Positions 54,101 to 63,166 of a stretch of DNA of 64,000 nucleotides are shown here, piece by piece. The position numbers were made by a program, and so were the translations under genes. The stretch's first letter is position 1, and the number at the start of each line of letters is the position of its first letter. The DNA is from Flavobacteriales bacterium (GTDB taxonomy: Bacteria > Bacteroidota > Bacteroidia > CAIKAF01). The notes below the pieces were generated by a model, which saw nothing but the letters and a program-made list of their open reading frames with translations, made no database searches and was not told where the DNA came from. The stretch is taken from positions 1 through 64,000 of the forward strand of contig JANWWP010000017.1 in the NCBI GenBank assembly GCA_025055575.1, in the 5' to 3' direction.

Positions 54101-54267
54101 GCTCCGGGATATACCGTTATTATGGTAAGCGTATTGGCATCGAACTTGGGTAGGAGGTTATAGTTAAGCCTTTGATAGGAAATAATTCCAAATAGAATGA
54201 GTCCCGTGAAAACGACTGTAACCAGAAGGGGACGTCGGATGGAGAGCTCTGTGAGGCGCATGGGCAC
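51130..54267 (-). CDS. RND multidrug efflux permease (HAE1/AcrB-like)
   Basis: 1045 aa with the RND two-fold layout. LTELSIRRPLLVTVVFTGL at the N-terminus, VYPGASAREVETSVTKVLEEAL, VGILVDDAIVILENIYRHME (transmembrane segment 4 with the Asp pair of the proton relay) and GLVAKNGILLVDFTNQ are hallmarks of the hydrophobe/amphiphile exporters, unlike the metal-type CzcA elsewhere in the window. Proton-driven efflux from the inner membrane and periplasm. Third gene of a TolC-adaptor-permease operon, 5 nt after the adaptor. Confidence 0.93.
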   Translation of the reverse strand: MPMRLTELSIRRPLLVTVVFTGLILFGIISYQRLNYNLLPKFDANTLTIITVYPGASAREVETSVTKVLEEALSSMEGLDRINANSQQNVSVIILELKNHVDVNNALADAQRKVDQVMSQLPDEVQKPSISKFSTDDVPVLRIALSAELSNRELYEIVDKTIRPVLANVPGVGAVQVLGATPRQFRVNLKKDRLEALGLTPVMVSQALQASGLSVPAGTLEDRFNDLTLTFDSKFTSAEELQDLLVYMTPSGGTVYLKDVAEVADDEEEPSTLSRINGRPSIGLTIMKQTDANSVEVSALVKARLAELEKQWAQKKLKFDIASDQSTYTLASANAVVEDLALAILIVALVMLFFLHSVRSSLFVLVALPTSMIPTFILMYALNMSLNLMTLMALSLVVGILVDDAIVILENIYRHMEMGKDRRRAALDGRAEIGFTAIAITLVDVVVFVPLSLAGGIIGNILREFSLVVVASTLMSLLVCFTLTPLLASRFGKLTHLTGSSLWIRLNRAFENLIASARDAYARILRWSLAHKRYVLGGTLLAMAGSFLLPALGFIGATFVKQGDRSQFNLRIEMPPGTSLMETNRIVLQAERILFSHPEVISVFTNVGYSSTGFTGLTSSNPHFSESTVNLVPPGQRSLSSTDFAVLVEKEISTIPGVMATVAPITVTGNTGEADVSISVKSPNRDSLRVAAEKIMEILKKTPGTKYHQFSTKIPRPEIRIVLNKEKMTRLGLNAAQVGLTLATAVRGNEDLKVTVEGEEHTLLVQNDAAFRRSPEDLKSLSFPTATGQNVYLDQFAVLKETLGESVLERTDRLPSVRVNANVVGRSPGTVGREVAQAIGRLRLPSNVTWQFVGNQQRMQESFSSLGFSLIIAILLVYLVMVALYESLLYPFVVLFALPLASIGAFLALALTMEDLSIFSIIGIIMLMGLVAKNGILLVDFTNQLKEEGMALTEALIEAGRERFRPILMTTLAMVFGMLPIALNKSAGAEVKNGMAWVIIGGLTSSLALTLVVVPCIYYIFEKLKLRWAARSASRLPASAAEGVL

Positions 54268-54272
54268 AACAG

Positions 54273-55328
54273 TTATTTTACGACACGGACCGCGACCCCA
54301 TCGGCCAGATTATTTTGACCTGTCAGCACCACGGTTTCCCCGGGTTGCAAACCCGAAAGGATTTCCACTTTCTGGAGGTTCACCCTTCCCGTTGTGACTT
54401 TTTTCAAATAAGCCACACTATCCCGAACGATAAAAATTTCTCCCAGCGCCACACTTCCCCCAAAAGCTTGGCGCGGAAGGGAGAGCACTTTTCTCTCTTC
54501 AGTTTTTGTGAAAAAAACAGAGGCAAATCCACCGGCTTTAATTTTCAGCTGAGGATTGGGCAGCACCACTTCCACCTGAAAGTTCTGAGCTTGATCAGCC
54601 CTGGGGTTAATAAAGCGCACCTGGGCTTCCAGCGTGTCCTGGGGGGCGCTTTCTAGCACCACCTTGACGGGGTCTCCTGCTTTCACAGCCGAAAGTTCTT
54701 CAGCGGTCAATGCACAGAAGATTTTTAGCCTGGATAAATCTGAAATGCGCCCTAAAGGCATGCCAGGGTTCACAAATTCGCCTTTGTTAAGATTTTTTGC
54801 GCTGACAATGCCTCCCACCGGCGCGGTGATCCGGCTGTCTCGGATTTGAAGTTTCACTTGCTCCAGTTGGATTTCCGTATTTTCTTTCTGGAACTTAAGG
54901 TCCAGATAGGCGGCCTCGGTCAGGGCTTCGCCTTGGCGCAACTTTTCAGCTCTGTCCAGATCTTTTTTTAGCTTTTCCAGCGCCAATTCCAAAGCCTGAC
55001 GCGAAAGTTCTTTTTGGCGTATGTCGGTTTCGGCCAGGAGCTGTCCTTCCCGCACCTGATCCCCAGTCTGGAAATGAACGGCGGTCACTTGCCCCGGTTG
55101 TAGGGCCATTATAGCAGATTCTTCCCAAGGAAGGAGCGTGCCGGTTTTCACAACTCTAATGGACCAGGTTTCCAACCGGGCCGTGTCCACTTTGACAGGA
55201 ATCCGCACCTCCAGAGTTTCCAATTTCCTGGAAGCCTCCAGTTTCCTTTTATTTCTGGCAAGGGTAAAAGCTACAAAAACGCCAAAAGCGACTGTAATGG
55301 CACCGAGTACAATTTTTCTCAAAGACAT
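54273..55328 (-). CDS. RND efflux periplasmic adaptor
   Basis: 351 aa. An N-terminal membrane anchor (IVLGAITVAFGVFVAFTLA) is followed by a lipoyl-type half (AIMALQPGQVTAVHFQTGDQVREGQLLAETD), a coiled-coil hairpin (~95-140) and the second half (RITAPVGGIVSAKNLNKGEFV), then beta-barrel and membrane-proximal domains. Bridges permease and TolC. Middle gene of the efflux operon, 15 nt after the TolC gene. Confidence 0.92.
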   Translation of the reverse strand: MSLRKIVLGAITVAFGVFVAFTLARNKRKLEASRKLETLEVRIPVKVDTARLETWSIRVVKTGTLLPWEESAIMALQPGQVTAVHFQTGDQVREGQLLAETDIRQKELSRQALELALEKLKKDLDRAEKLRQGEALTEAAYLDLKFQKENTEIQLEQVKLQIRDSRITAPVGGIVSAKNLNKGEFVNPGMPLGRISDLSRLKIFCALTAEELSAVKAGDPVKVVLESAPQDTLEAQVRFINPRADQAQNFQVEVVLPNPQLKIKAGGFASVFFTKTEERKVLSLPRQAFGGSVALGEIFIVRDSVAYLKKVTTGRVNLQKVEILSGLQPGETVVLTGQNNLADGVAVRVVK

Positions 55329-55343
55329 GGCAGGCTTAATAAG

Positions 55344-56690
55344 TTATTGAATGTTAAGACTTTTCAACAAATTCCCGCTGGCTTTCCTAAGCGTGAGCTC
55401 CGCCTCGAGTTGGGCCAAAAGGGTATTATGATAATTCATGATGGATTGCTGCACTTGAATTTCGGCCTGTATCACCTGGGCCAAGGGTTGCTGCCCCTGG
55501 CTGAAAGCCAGTCGCGCTTGACCCAAAAGCCGGAGCGCCAGCGCCTGGTTGAGTTCCTGCTGGCGCAAATCCAAAAAAGCTTGCCGGCGGGCGAGGGCCG
55601 CCCCGTCAAACTGTAATTTTAGGAGGCGTTCTGTGAGGGTCATTTGATCCTGAAGCTGAAGCCACTGAATGCGGGCCTGACTGTACCGAGCCTCTTTCAA
55701 AAGCCCGTCGAACAAGGGAATGCTGAGACGAAACCCCACGCTCGAAAAATCGAACCAACGCCCCCAGAGATTGCTGAAATCGTTGTTGAGAGCCTGCAGC
55801 CCGTAGCGGGCATAGGCGCTCACAGTGGGAATGTAGCCATGACGCACCCTTTTGAATTGCACCTCCTGAATGCTCAGATTTTTTTTGAGAAGCCGATATT
55901 CCGGCAATAGCATAGGATCAAAGGGCGGATCGGAGGGTCCGGAACGGAGCAAATTCTTTAAGCCGGCGGTATCTGGAAGGATCGCTTCTGTTTCAGGAAC
56001 AAACATGAGCGCTTTCAGCCGCAGGAGTGCGGTTTCTTTTTTTAGTTGCAACTGGCTTATTTGCGCCTCCACATTTTTTAAGGCCAGTTGAAGCGTCTCC
56101 AGGTCAGTGGAGAGGGCGAACCCCTCCTTCACTTGTAACTCCAGAATTCGATGCAATTTTTCATAGCCCGTTCGGATTTCAACTAACGGAGCCGACTGCA
56201 TCATAACTATGGCAGCCTGGATATAAGCCTTTGCCACTTCAAAGGCCACCTCTTGCCGAAGTTTCTCGATGCTCTCTACAGCCGCTTCAAGAGCGGGTTT
56301 AAAGGCTTTAAAACCAGTGAGGAGAGACTGGTCATAGATTTTTTGTTCCACTTGAGCCGAGGCCACCCCGGCATACGTTGTACCAAATCTTACCTTGATG
56401 GGTTCAGGCCCAAAAATGCCGGCTGGAATGACATTGGTTTGAAGTTTTAAATTGTCGTCGAAGGTAAACTGGGCTGAAGCTTGTGGTAAATAAGGACTAT
56501 ACCCCTCCTTGATTTGAGCTTTGGCCGCCAGAAGGTTTAATTGAGCGTTGCGGATGTCTGGACGGCGTTCAAAGGCCATCTGAATGCTTTCCTGAATGGA
56601 CACCACTCTTTGGGAGGTGGCCACTGCAGTCGAGCTTAGAATCCCTATTCCGACCACGAACCCGCATACATTTTTTTTAGATTGTTTCAT
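55344..56690 (-). CDS. TolC-family outer-membrane efflux protein
   Basis: 448 aa from ATG 56690 (MKQSKKNVCGFVVGIGILSSTAVATS signal peptide); the track adds 44 residues upstream without signal character. Two OEP repeats: SIQESIQMAFERRPDIRNAQLNLLAAKAQIKEGYSPYLPQ and the matching second copy NLSIQEVQFKRVRHGYIPTVSAYARYGL, with long helical stretches. Forms the trimeric exit channel for the pump. First gene of the operon. Confidence 0.9.
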   Translation of the reverse strand: MKQSKKNVCGFVVGIGILSSTAVATSQRVVSIQESIQMAFERRPDIRNAQLNLLAAKAQIKEGYSPYLPQASAQFTFDDNLKLQTNVIPAGIFGPEPIKVRFGTTYAGVASAQVEQKIYDQSLLTGFKAFKPALEAAVESIEKLRQEVAFEVAKAYIQAAIVMMQSAPLVEIRTGYEKLHRILELQVKEGFALSTDLETLQLALKNVEAQISQLQLKKETALLRLKALMFVPETEAILPDTAGLKNLLRSGPSDPPFDPMLLPEYRLLKKNLSIQEVQFKRVRHGYIPTVSAYARYGLQALNNDFSNLWGRWFDFSSVGFRLSIPLFDGLLKEARYSQARIQWLQLQDQMTLTERLLKLQFDGAALARRQAFLDLRQQELNQALALRLLGQARLAFSQGQQPLAQVIQAEIQVQQSIMNYHNTLLAQLEAELTLRKASGNLLKSLNIQ

Positions 56691-56843
56691 AGGAAGCCAC
56701 GGCATTTTCAAACAGCGCAGAATACAAAAACTCAGGAGCCGAGTTTTAATAAAAAAAGTGAATTTTTTAATACCGCCAGAAATTGAATGCGGGTGCAAAG
56801 ATTGAAAAAGTTTTTTGTGCAACGGCCTATGGACAAGCGTTGG

Positions 56844-57635
56844 TTAGTGAAGTCCTTCAAAATATAACTTTAAATTTTCTTCCATCAAGGCTCTTACTTT
56901 CTCTCTCAGGTAAGGGACATCTTCTAAAGTGAGGCCCTGGGTAGAGATGGGATCCAGATAATGGATGCGCAGGGTGCCCTTACGCAGCAGAGGATTTCTC
57001 ATGGGCATTAGAAACCTGTTGTCCGGCAAAAGGAAGGGGATCACTGGACACTGCGCCCGGATGGCCATTTTAAAAGCGCCATCTCGAAACGGCAAAAGCA
57101 CACTATTGGTGCGGTTGCGCGTGCCTTCCGGAAATATCAAAAAGGGATGGCCCGACCGCAACACCTGGGTGCACCTTTCCAGGCTTCTGGCGCGGCTTTC
57201 GGCGTCGCTCCGATCTACATATACAGCCACCAAATTAAAATACAGTCTTAAAAAAGGAATTCGGCTGATTTCTTTTTTGGCCAAACCTTTAAAATTATCC
57301 GGAACGGCCAGGCCTGCTGCCAGCACGTCCAGCAAACTGCTATGGTTGCTCACTAATACATAAGCCGAATATCGGGAAAGAATCTCCCGATTTTTATACA
57401 CCACTCGAATTCCACAAAGCCTCAGCATGATTTTCAGATATGCCCTTGTGCATCGGACGAAAATGACGCTTCCGGAGTCCTTTTTCAGGATGAATAAGAA
57501 AAGAACCAGCGGATAATGTAAAACCAGGTACAGACCAAAGAGAAAGTAGGCCCAGACGGTGCGCAAATAATCCTGAAATTCGGCTTTTTTCGGAGCGTTT
57601 AAAGGCTGCTGTGCATTTTTGTCTCCGGGAAACAT
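56844..57635 (-). CDS. plsC: 1-acyl-glycerol-3-phosphate acyltransferase (PlsC-like)
   Basis: 263 aa from ATG 57635. A membrane segment (TVWAYFLFGLYLVLHYPLVLFLFIL) precedes the acyltransferase domain with NHSSLLD (HxxxxD active site) and FPEGTRNRTN (substrate motif). Makes phosphatidate in membrane lipid synthesis. The ATG shares bases with the gmk ATG on the other strand (ACATGC). A shorter start at a TTG just before the membrane segment (YLRTVWAY) would free room for promoters. The track ORF's 42 further residues run into gmk and are rejected. Confidence 0.87.
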   Translation of the reverse strand: MFPGDKNAQQPLNAPKKAEFQDYLRTVWAYFLFGLYLVLHYPLVLFLFILKKDSGSVIFVRCTRAYLKIMLRLCGIRVVYKNREILSRYSAYVLVSNHSSLLDVLAAGLAVPDNFKGLAKKEISRIPFLRLYFNLVAVYVDRSDAESRARSLERCTQVLRSGHPFLIFPEGTRNRTNSVLLPFRDGAFKMAIRAQCPVIPFLLPDNRFLMPMRNPLLRKGTLRIHYLDPISTQGLTLEDVPYLREKVRALMEENLKLYFEGLH

Positions 57636-58257
57636 GCATTCAGAGTCATCCAAAGGTAAACTGTTTATTTTTTCAGCGCCATCAGGATCTGGGAAAACGA
57701 GCATTGTGAAAGGCCTTCTGCAAAAAGATCCAAACCTGGCCTTCAGTGTTTCCTGCACCACGCGTTCGCCCCGGCCCCATGAAATCGAGGGAGTGGATTA
57801 TTATTTTATCACCCGGGAGGCTTTTCAAAAGCTGATACAAGAAGGTGCCTTTGCCGAATGGGAAATGGTGTACAATGACGTATTCTATGGTACATTAAAA
57901 TCGGAAGTAGAGCGTCTCCGGGAATCGGGTCGGGATGTTTTGTTTGATGTGGATGTGGTGGGGGGCTTTCACCTAAAAAAAATTTACGGTGACGACGCCC
58001 TGTCATTTTTTGTAAAACCTCCTTCCCTCCAAGTTCTGGAACAACGTCTCCGGGCCAGGGAAACCGAGTCTGAAGCCATGGTTCAGCAACGCCTTAAGAA
58101 AGCCGTTCAAGAACTGACCTATGAACCTTTTTTCGATGTCGTCATTTTAAATGATGATTTATCCAAAGCCATCGAGCAATCTTACCATGCCATTTTGAAG
58201 TTCAAAAACAAAGACAATGCAGGAATCTCAAAGCCCACCTCCGGTGATAAGCACTGA
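57634..58257 (+). CDS. gmk: Guanylate kinase
   Basis: 207 aa from ATG 57634. P-loop FSAPSGSGKTSIV, GMP-binding SCTTRSPRPHEIEGVDYYFI and FAEWEMVYNDVFYGTLK are standard. Phosphorylates GMP to GDP. The track start (TTG 57619) sits in CATTTTTG, a near -7 box, so the ATG is preferred. Head-to-head with plsC, start codons overlapping by two bases; its 3' end overlaps mrp by 41 bp. Confidence 0.95.
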   Translation: MHSESSKGKLFIFSAPSGSGKTSIVKGLLQKDPNLAFSVSCTTRSPRPHEIEGVDYYFITREAFQKLIQEGAFAEWEMVYNDVFYGTLKSEVERLRESGRDVLFDVDVVGGFHLKKIYGDDALSFFVKPPSLQVLEQRLRARETESEAMVQQRLKKAVQELTYEPFFDVVILNDDLSKAIEQSYHAILKFKNKDNAGISKPTSGDKH

Positions 58258-59326
58258 GGAACTGGAACAGGCGCTTCAAATGGTGCCCAATCCGGCCGGC
58301 GAAGGCAACCTTCTGAGTGCTGGTAAAGTGCGGTATTTCGAAATTTTAGGCCAACAGATCCGGGTGGAAGTAGAGGGTCATAACGCCGCGCTGCATGCCC
58401 GTCAAAAGCTGGCCCAACAAGTGAAGGAGGCCGTGCGCGCGGTGGCTGGAGAACGCCCTCATCAGACCGAAGTGGTGGTGCACGTAGCGCCCTCCCCCAG
58501 CCTCACCAAAAAGGAACCCTTGCTCCCGGAAGTCCAGCACGTGGTGGCGGTGGCATCGGGCAAGGGCGGCGTGGGCAAAAGCACGGTAGCCGCCAACCTG
58601 GCTGTGGCCCTGCATCAGCAGGGCTTCCGTGTGGGACTTGTGGACGGGGATATCTATGGGCCCTCCGTGCCCACCATGTTTGATGTAGAAAACCGCAGGC
58701 CGGAAGTACGACGCATCGGTGAAAAACCTTACATCATGCCGGTGGAAAATCACGGCGTTCGCATGTTGTCCATTGGTTTTTTTGCCGGGGTCAATCAAGC
58801 CGTGGCCTGGCGTGGCCCCATGGCCTCCAAAGCTCTTCGGCAGATGTTCGCCGACGCCTGGTGGGGGCCCTTGGATTATCTTTTGGTGGACTTACCACCT
58901 GGAACCGGCGACATCCATCTGACGTTGGTGCAAATGCTGCCGCTTTCCGGCGCCATCGTCGTCACAACGCCCCAAAAAGTGGCTTTGGCAGATGCCCGAA
59001 AGGCCATAGCCATGTTCCGAATGCCGGCTATTCAGGTGCCGGTTTTGGGTCTTGTGGAGAACATGGCCTGGTTCAGCCCGCCCCTGCATCCTGAAGAGAA
59101 GTACTACATTTTTGGAAAAGAAGGCGGCCGCCGTTTGGCCGAAGAAATGGGAGTGCCTTTTCTTGGAAGCCTGCCTTTAGATGAAGAAATTTGCCTTCAC
59201 GCCGACAGCGGAACGCCCATAGCCCTCGAAAAAGATAAGCCCATCGCAAAGGCCTATCGGGTTCTGGCCCAAAACTTCTTGAAATCCCTTCAGCTTAAAG
59301 ATACTGAAAAAAAACAAGTTGTCTAA
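58217..59326 (+). CDS. mrp: Mrp/NBP35-type P-loop ATPase (iron-sulfur carrier)
   Basis: 369 aa. N-terminal MIP18/DUF59-like region (STEELEQALQMVPNP..., ~10-95), then a ParA-like ATPase: deviant Walker A SGKGGVGKSTVAANLAVAL (~115-133), VDGDIYGPSVP, and DLPPGTGDIHLTL. Binds and delivers Fe-S clusters, which sdhB just downstream would need. The CxxC seen in many Mrp proteins is not evident near the C-terminus. ATG 58217 is kept because the DUF59-like region needs it, though it lies 41 bp inside gmk. Confidence 0.92.
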   Translation: MQESQSPPPVISTEELEQALQMVPNPAGEGNLLSAGKVRYFEILGQQIRVEVEGHNAALHARQKLAQQVKEAVRAVAGERPHQTEVVVHVAPSPSLTKKEPLLPEVQHVVAVASGKGGVGKSTVAANLAVALHQQGFRVGLVDGDIYGPSVPTMFDVENRRPEVRRIGEKPYIMPVENHGVRMLSIGFFAGVNQAVAWRGPMASKALRQMFADAWWGPLDYLLVDLPPGTGDIHLTLVQMLPLSGAIVVTTPQKVALADARKAIAMFRMPAIQVPVLGLVENMAWFSPPLHPEEKYYIFGKEGGRRLAEEMGVPFLGSLPLDEEICLHADSGTPIALEKDKPIAKAYRVLAQNFLKSLQLKDTEKKQVV

Positions 59327-59406
59327 TCCCCCACCTGCCATCGAAACTGAAAATTCGCCAGAAAGCCTGGTATTTTTCCACTCCATTTTATTCTTTTTAC
59401 AAAACC

Positions 59407-59414
59407 TAATTTTG
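59407..59414 (+). promoter_or_regulatory. -7 promoter box of the sdh operon
   Basis: TAATTTTG, exact TAnnTTTG, 28 nt before the sdhC ATG at 59443. Only T-rich sequence at the -33 position. Confidence 0.42.
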
Positions 59415-59442
59415 CTCCCACTGTTTTAAAAGCAAAGCCAAT

Positions 59443-60231
59443 ATGGAAAAAAGAGCCCATTATGGTCTAATTCGTTCGCTTGTTGGGAAAAAAATATTTA
59501 TGGCCCTCACAGGGCTTTTTTTATGCTTGTTTTTGGTGGCCCATCTTTCTGGCAACTTACAGTTGCTTATTCCAGGTTACAAAGGACGTCTTCAATTTAA
59601 CAACTATGCTGTTTTTATGACCACTTTTCCTCTGGTGAAAATGGTGTCCTATGTATTGTATGTCAGTATTGTTATCCACGTTTTGGACGCCTTGGTGCTC
59701 ACTTGGCGCAACCGCAAGGCCCGGAAAGTGGATTATGCCGTTAAGAGCGGTTACGGCAGCAGCCTGGCCTCGCGCAATATGGGTGTTTTAGGCACCCTGA
59801 TTCTGGTATTCCTTGTGGTGCATCTGGCCAATTTCTGGTATGTATATAAGTTTGGCCAAACGCCATACATGACCACGCCGGAGGGACACTACATCACAGC
59901 CAAAGGAGAAGTGCTGCCTGACGCTGAGCTGCGCGACGGTCATTTGTTTGCCGGTGGATTGGATAAAGGACCGGCCATGAAAGATTTGTATGAAGTGGTG
60001 CGGCAGGCTTTCAGCGAATTTTGGATTGTGGCTTTGTATGTCCTCAGCATGGTTCCGCTAGGGTTTCATTTGGTGCATGGTTTTCAAAGCGGTTTTCAGA
60101 CTCTGGGATTGCGAAGTGGCCGCTGGGCAGGCCTTCTCCAAAAAACTTCGCTAGCCTTTGGCATAATAATCCCGGCCTTGTTTGCCGTGATCCCGCTCCT
60201 ACTTTTCTTTTTACCCGAGAAATTTAATTAA
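59443..60231 (+). CDS. sdhC: Succinate dehydrogenase cytochrome b subunit
   Basis: 262 aa, five hydrophobic segments (for example KIFMALTGLFLCLFLVAHLSGNLQ), the single large di-haem cytochrome b of type-B succinate:quinone oxidoreductases usual in Bacteroidota. Haem-ligand His residues are plausible in VAHLSGN, IVIHVLDAL, VVHLANFW and GFHLVHGF. Anchors the complex in the inner membrane and passes electrons to menaquinone. First gene of sdhCAB, 21 nt before sdhA. Confidence 0.92.
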   Translation: MEKRAHYGLIRSLVGKKIFMALTGLFLCLFLVAHLSGNLQLLIPGYKGRLQFNNYAVFMTTFPLVKMVSYVLYVSIVIHVLDALVLTWRNRKARKVDYAVKSGYGSSLASRNMGVLGTLILVFLVVHLANFWYVYKFGQTPYMTTPEGHYITAKGEVLPDAELRDGHLFAGGLDKGPAMKDLYEVVRQAFSEFWIVALYVLSMVPLGFHLVHGFQSGFQTLGLRSGRWAGLLQKTSLAFGIIIPALFAVIPLLLFFLPEKFN

Positions 60232-60252
60232 AACCGTGAAAACATTTTTCTG

Positions 60253-62199
60253 ATGGACACATCGTATTATAAAGTTTCCGAAAAAAAACTCGATGGAAAA
60301 TGCCCCACCGGGCCCATTGAAAACCGATGGAAACAGCATAAGGCCTCGATTCGTCTTGTGAGCCCTGCCAACAAGCGCCGGCTGGATGTCATTGTTGTAG
60401 GCACCGGACTCGCGGGCTCCTCGGCAGCCGCTTCCCTTGCCGAATTGGGATATAATGTAAAGGCTTTTTGTTATCAGGACAGCCCCCGGAGGGCCCACAG
60501 CATCGCAGCCCAAGGCGGCATCAATGCGGCCAAAAACTACATGAACGATGGAGACAGTGTGTATAGGTTGTTTTATGATACCGTCAAAGGCGGGGATTAC
60601 AGAGCCCGGGAAAGCAATGTGTATAGGCTGGCTGAGGTTTCGGCCAACATTATTGACCAATGCGTAGCCCAAGGGGTGCCTTTTGCTAGAGAATACGGTG
60701 GATACCTGGATAATCGTTCGTTTGGAGGCGTGCAGGTATCGCGCACCTTTTACGCCAAAGGCCAGACGGGCCAACAGCTGCTTCTGGGCGCCTATCAGGC
60801 CCTCCAAAGGCAAGTGGCCCGCGGCCAGGTGAAAATGTATGCCTCCCACGAAATGTTGGACCTGGTGGTAGTGGATGGTAAAGCCCGCGGAATTATTGCG
60901 CGCAATTTGATAACCGGTGAAATTGAGCGCCATGGCGCCCATGCTGTGGTGCTTTGCACAGGGGGTTACGGGAACGTATTTTTTCTTTCCACCAACGCCA
61001 AAAATTGTAATGTCACGGCCGCATGGAGAGCCCACCGGCGGGGGGCATTTTTTGGCAATCCCTGCTTCACACAAATCCACCCCACTTGTATTCCCGTCAG
61101 TGGCGACCATCAAAGCAAACTCACCCTGATGTCCGAATCTCTCCGGAACGACGGCCGTATATGGGTACCCAAAAAGAAGGACGATCCGCGAAAGCCCACC
61201 GATATTCCTGAAGACGAAAGAGATTATTATCTGGAACGCCGGTATCCGGCTTTTGGCAACCTGGTGCCACGGGATGTGGCTTCGCGTGCAGCCAAAGAGC
61301 GCTGCGACGCCGGCTATGGCGTGGGGCCTAGCAAAATGGCTGTATATCTCGATTTTGCGGACGCCATCAAGCGCATGGGAAGACAGGCTGTGGAAGCCAA
61401 ATACGGTAACCTTTTTGAAATTTATCAGCTCATCACGGATGAAAACCCTTACGAGACCCCGATGCGCATCTACCCGGCGGTGCATTACACCATGGGTGGA
61501 CTTTGGGTGGACTACAACCTGATGAGCACCATTCCCGGCCTATACGTCTGCGGAGAAGCCAACTTCAGCGACCATGGCGCCAACAGGCTGGGCGCGTCGG
61601 CCCTGATGCAAGGCCTTGCAGATGGATATTTTGTGCTGCCCTACACCATCGGCGATTATCTGGCAGACGATATCCGTACCCCCAAAATAGATGTGCGCCA
61701 CGAAGCTTTTGACGAAGCCGAAAAATCCGTGCAGGAGCGTATCGAAAGGTTGCTCTCAGTCCGGGGCAAGACCCCTGTGGATGTGCTGCACCGCAAGCTG
61801 GGTCTCACTATGTGGGACTTTTGCGGCATGAGCCGGAACGAAAAAGGACTTCAGAAAGCTTTGGGCATCATTGACGAACTGGAAGCGGAGTTTTGGAAAG
61901 ATGTGGCCGTTCCGGGGACATCCAAGGAATGGAACAAAGAATTGGAAAAGGCTGGACGCGTTGCAGACTTTTTCGAGCTGGCCCGCCTCATGTGCATCGA
62001 TGCGCTGCATCGGGAAGAGTCCTGCGGCGGCCATTTCCGGGAAGAATATCAAACCGAGGACGGCGAAGCGCTCCGGCGGGATGATGTTTACAGCTACGTG
62101 GCCGCCTGGGAATACACCGGGCAGGGCAAACCGCCTGTATTACACAAGGAGGAACTTCAATTTGAATATTGCAAACCCACCATGCGCAGTTATAAATAA
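60253..62199 (+). CDS. sdhA: Succinate dehydrogenase flavoprotein subunit
   Basis: 648 aa. FAD Rossmann loop [19 protein letters not shown], the covalent-FAD His in [31 protein letters not shown], and the substrate-site [15 protein letters not shown] and [10 protein letters not shown] stretches, ending with [17 protein letters not shown]. Oxidises succinate to fumarate (or the reverse). A 424-aa antisense ORF over it is a shadow. Five nt before sdhB. Confidence 0.96.
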   Translation: MDTSYYKVSEKKLDGKCPTGPIENRWKQHKASIRLVSPANKRRLDVIVVGTGLAGSSAAASLAELGYNVKAFCYQDSPRRAHSIAAQGGINAAKNYMNDGDSVYRLFYDTVKGGDYRARESNVYRLAEVSANIIDQCVAQGVPFAREYGGYLDNRSFGGVQVSRTFYAKGQTGQQLLLGAYQALQRQVARGQVKMYASHEMLDLVVVDGKARGIIARNLITGEIERHGAHAVVLCTGGYGNVFFLSTNAKNCNVTAAWRAHRRGAFFGNPCFTQIHPTCIPVSGDHQSKLTLMSESLRNDGRIWVPKKKDDPRKPTDIPEDERDYYLERRYPAFGNLVPRDVASRAAKERCDAGYGVGPSKMAVYLDFADAIKRMGRQAVEAKYGNLFEIYQLITDENPYETPMRIYPAVHYTMGGLWVDYNLMSTIPGLYVCGEANFSDHGANRLGASALMQGLADGYFVLPYTIGDYLADDIRTPKIDVRHEAFDEAEKSVQERIERLLSVRGKTPVDVLHRKLGLTMWDFCGMSRNEKGLQKALGIIDELEAEFWKDVAVPGTSKEWNKELEKAGRVADFFELARLMCIDALHREESCGGHFREEYQTEDGEALRRDDVYSYVAAWEYTGQGKPPVLHKEELQFEYCKPTMRSYK

Positions 62200-62204
62200 T
62201 ACAA

Positions 62205-62954
62205 TTGGCCATGAAAGTATTTTTGAAAGTCTGGCGACAAAAAAATTCTGAGGATAGCGGTCGCTTCGTAGACTACACTGTGGAGGATATCTCCCCGGAT
62301 ATGTCGTTCCTTGAAATGCTGGATGTTTTGAACAACCGGCTCATTCGGGAAGGACAGGAACCTATTGCATTCGATCACGATTGCCGTGAAGGCATCTGCG
62401 GCACCTGTGGTCTGGTGATTAATGGCCGGCCCCACGGACCCGTGCACCGTGCCACGACGTGCCAAGTGCACATGCGGCATTTCCGGGATGGGGAAACCAT
62501 CGTGGTGGAACCTTGGCGCGCCAACGCATTTCCGGTCATTAAAGACCTTGTGGTGGACCGCAGTGCCTTTGATCGAATTATTCAAGCCGGAGGATATGTC
62601 TCTGTGAACACAGGACAGGCCCCAGACGGCAACGCTATCCCCATCCAGAAAGAGGAAGCCTCCAAAGCCTTCGATGCCGCCACATGCATTGGTTGTGGCG
62701 CTTGCGTAGCGGCCTGCAAAAACGCTTCGGCCATGCTGTTTGTCTCGGCCAAAGTGGCCCACCTCGCTCATTTGCCCCAAGGCCGGATAGAAGCTAAGGA
62801 ACGCGTTATCAACATGCTCAGTCAGATGGAAGAGGAAGGTTTTGGCGGATGCACCAACACCGGCGCCTGCGAAGCGGAATGTCCAAAAGGTATTTCTCTC
62901 GAAAACATCGCCCTCCTCAACCGCGAATTCCTAAAAGCTTGTCTTACATCGTAA
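62205..62954 (+). CDS. sdhB: Succinate dehydrogenase iron-sulfur subunit
   Basis: 249 aa. The 2Fe-2S ligands are in [15 protein letters not shown] with a further Cys in ATTCQVHM, and the second domain has [17 protein letters not shown] and [14 protein letters not shown] for the 4Fe-4S and 3Fe-4S clusters. Passes electrons from SdhA to the cytochrome b. Last gene of the operon. The following ~210 bp hold no gene. Confidence 0.95.
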   Translation: MAMKVFLKVWRQKNSEDSGRFVDYTVEDISPDMSFLEMLDVLNNRLIREGQEPIAFDHDCREGICGTCGLVINGRPHGPVHRATTCQVHMRHFRDGETIVVEPWRANAFPVIKDLVVDRSAFDRIIQAGGYVSVNTGQAPDGNAIPIQKEEASKAFDAATCIGCGACVAACKNASAMLFVSAKVAHLAHLPQGRIEAKERVINMLSQMEEEGFGGCTNTGACEAECPKGISLENIALLNREFLKACLTS

Positions 62955-63166
62955 GACATCATTGGAAATTTTAATTTTTTTCCAGAAAATACAAAGCCCT
63001 GGCAGGCCCTTCTGGATTTAAATTTTTTCCAATACATTAATTAATTTTATTACTTTTACAGAAATTTTCATTTTCTGCCAGATTTGTGGCTTGGTGTAGG
63101 ATTTTCTCTTTTCTAACCGAAGCGTGGAAGTTTCACCCTCCGCGGTTTGCAGATTTCAGAAATAGA

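Noticed and set aside
60211-61485. 424-aa minus-strand ORF
   Set aside because: Lies antisense within sdhA, which has a full set of family motifs; no family features on the other strand.
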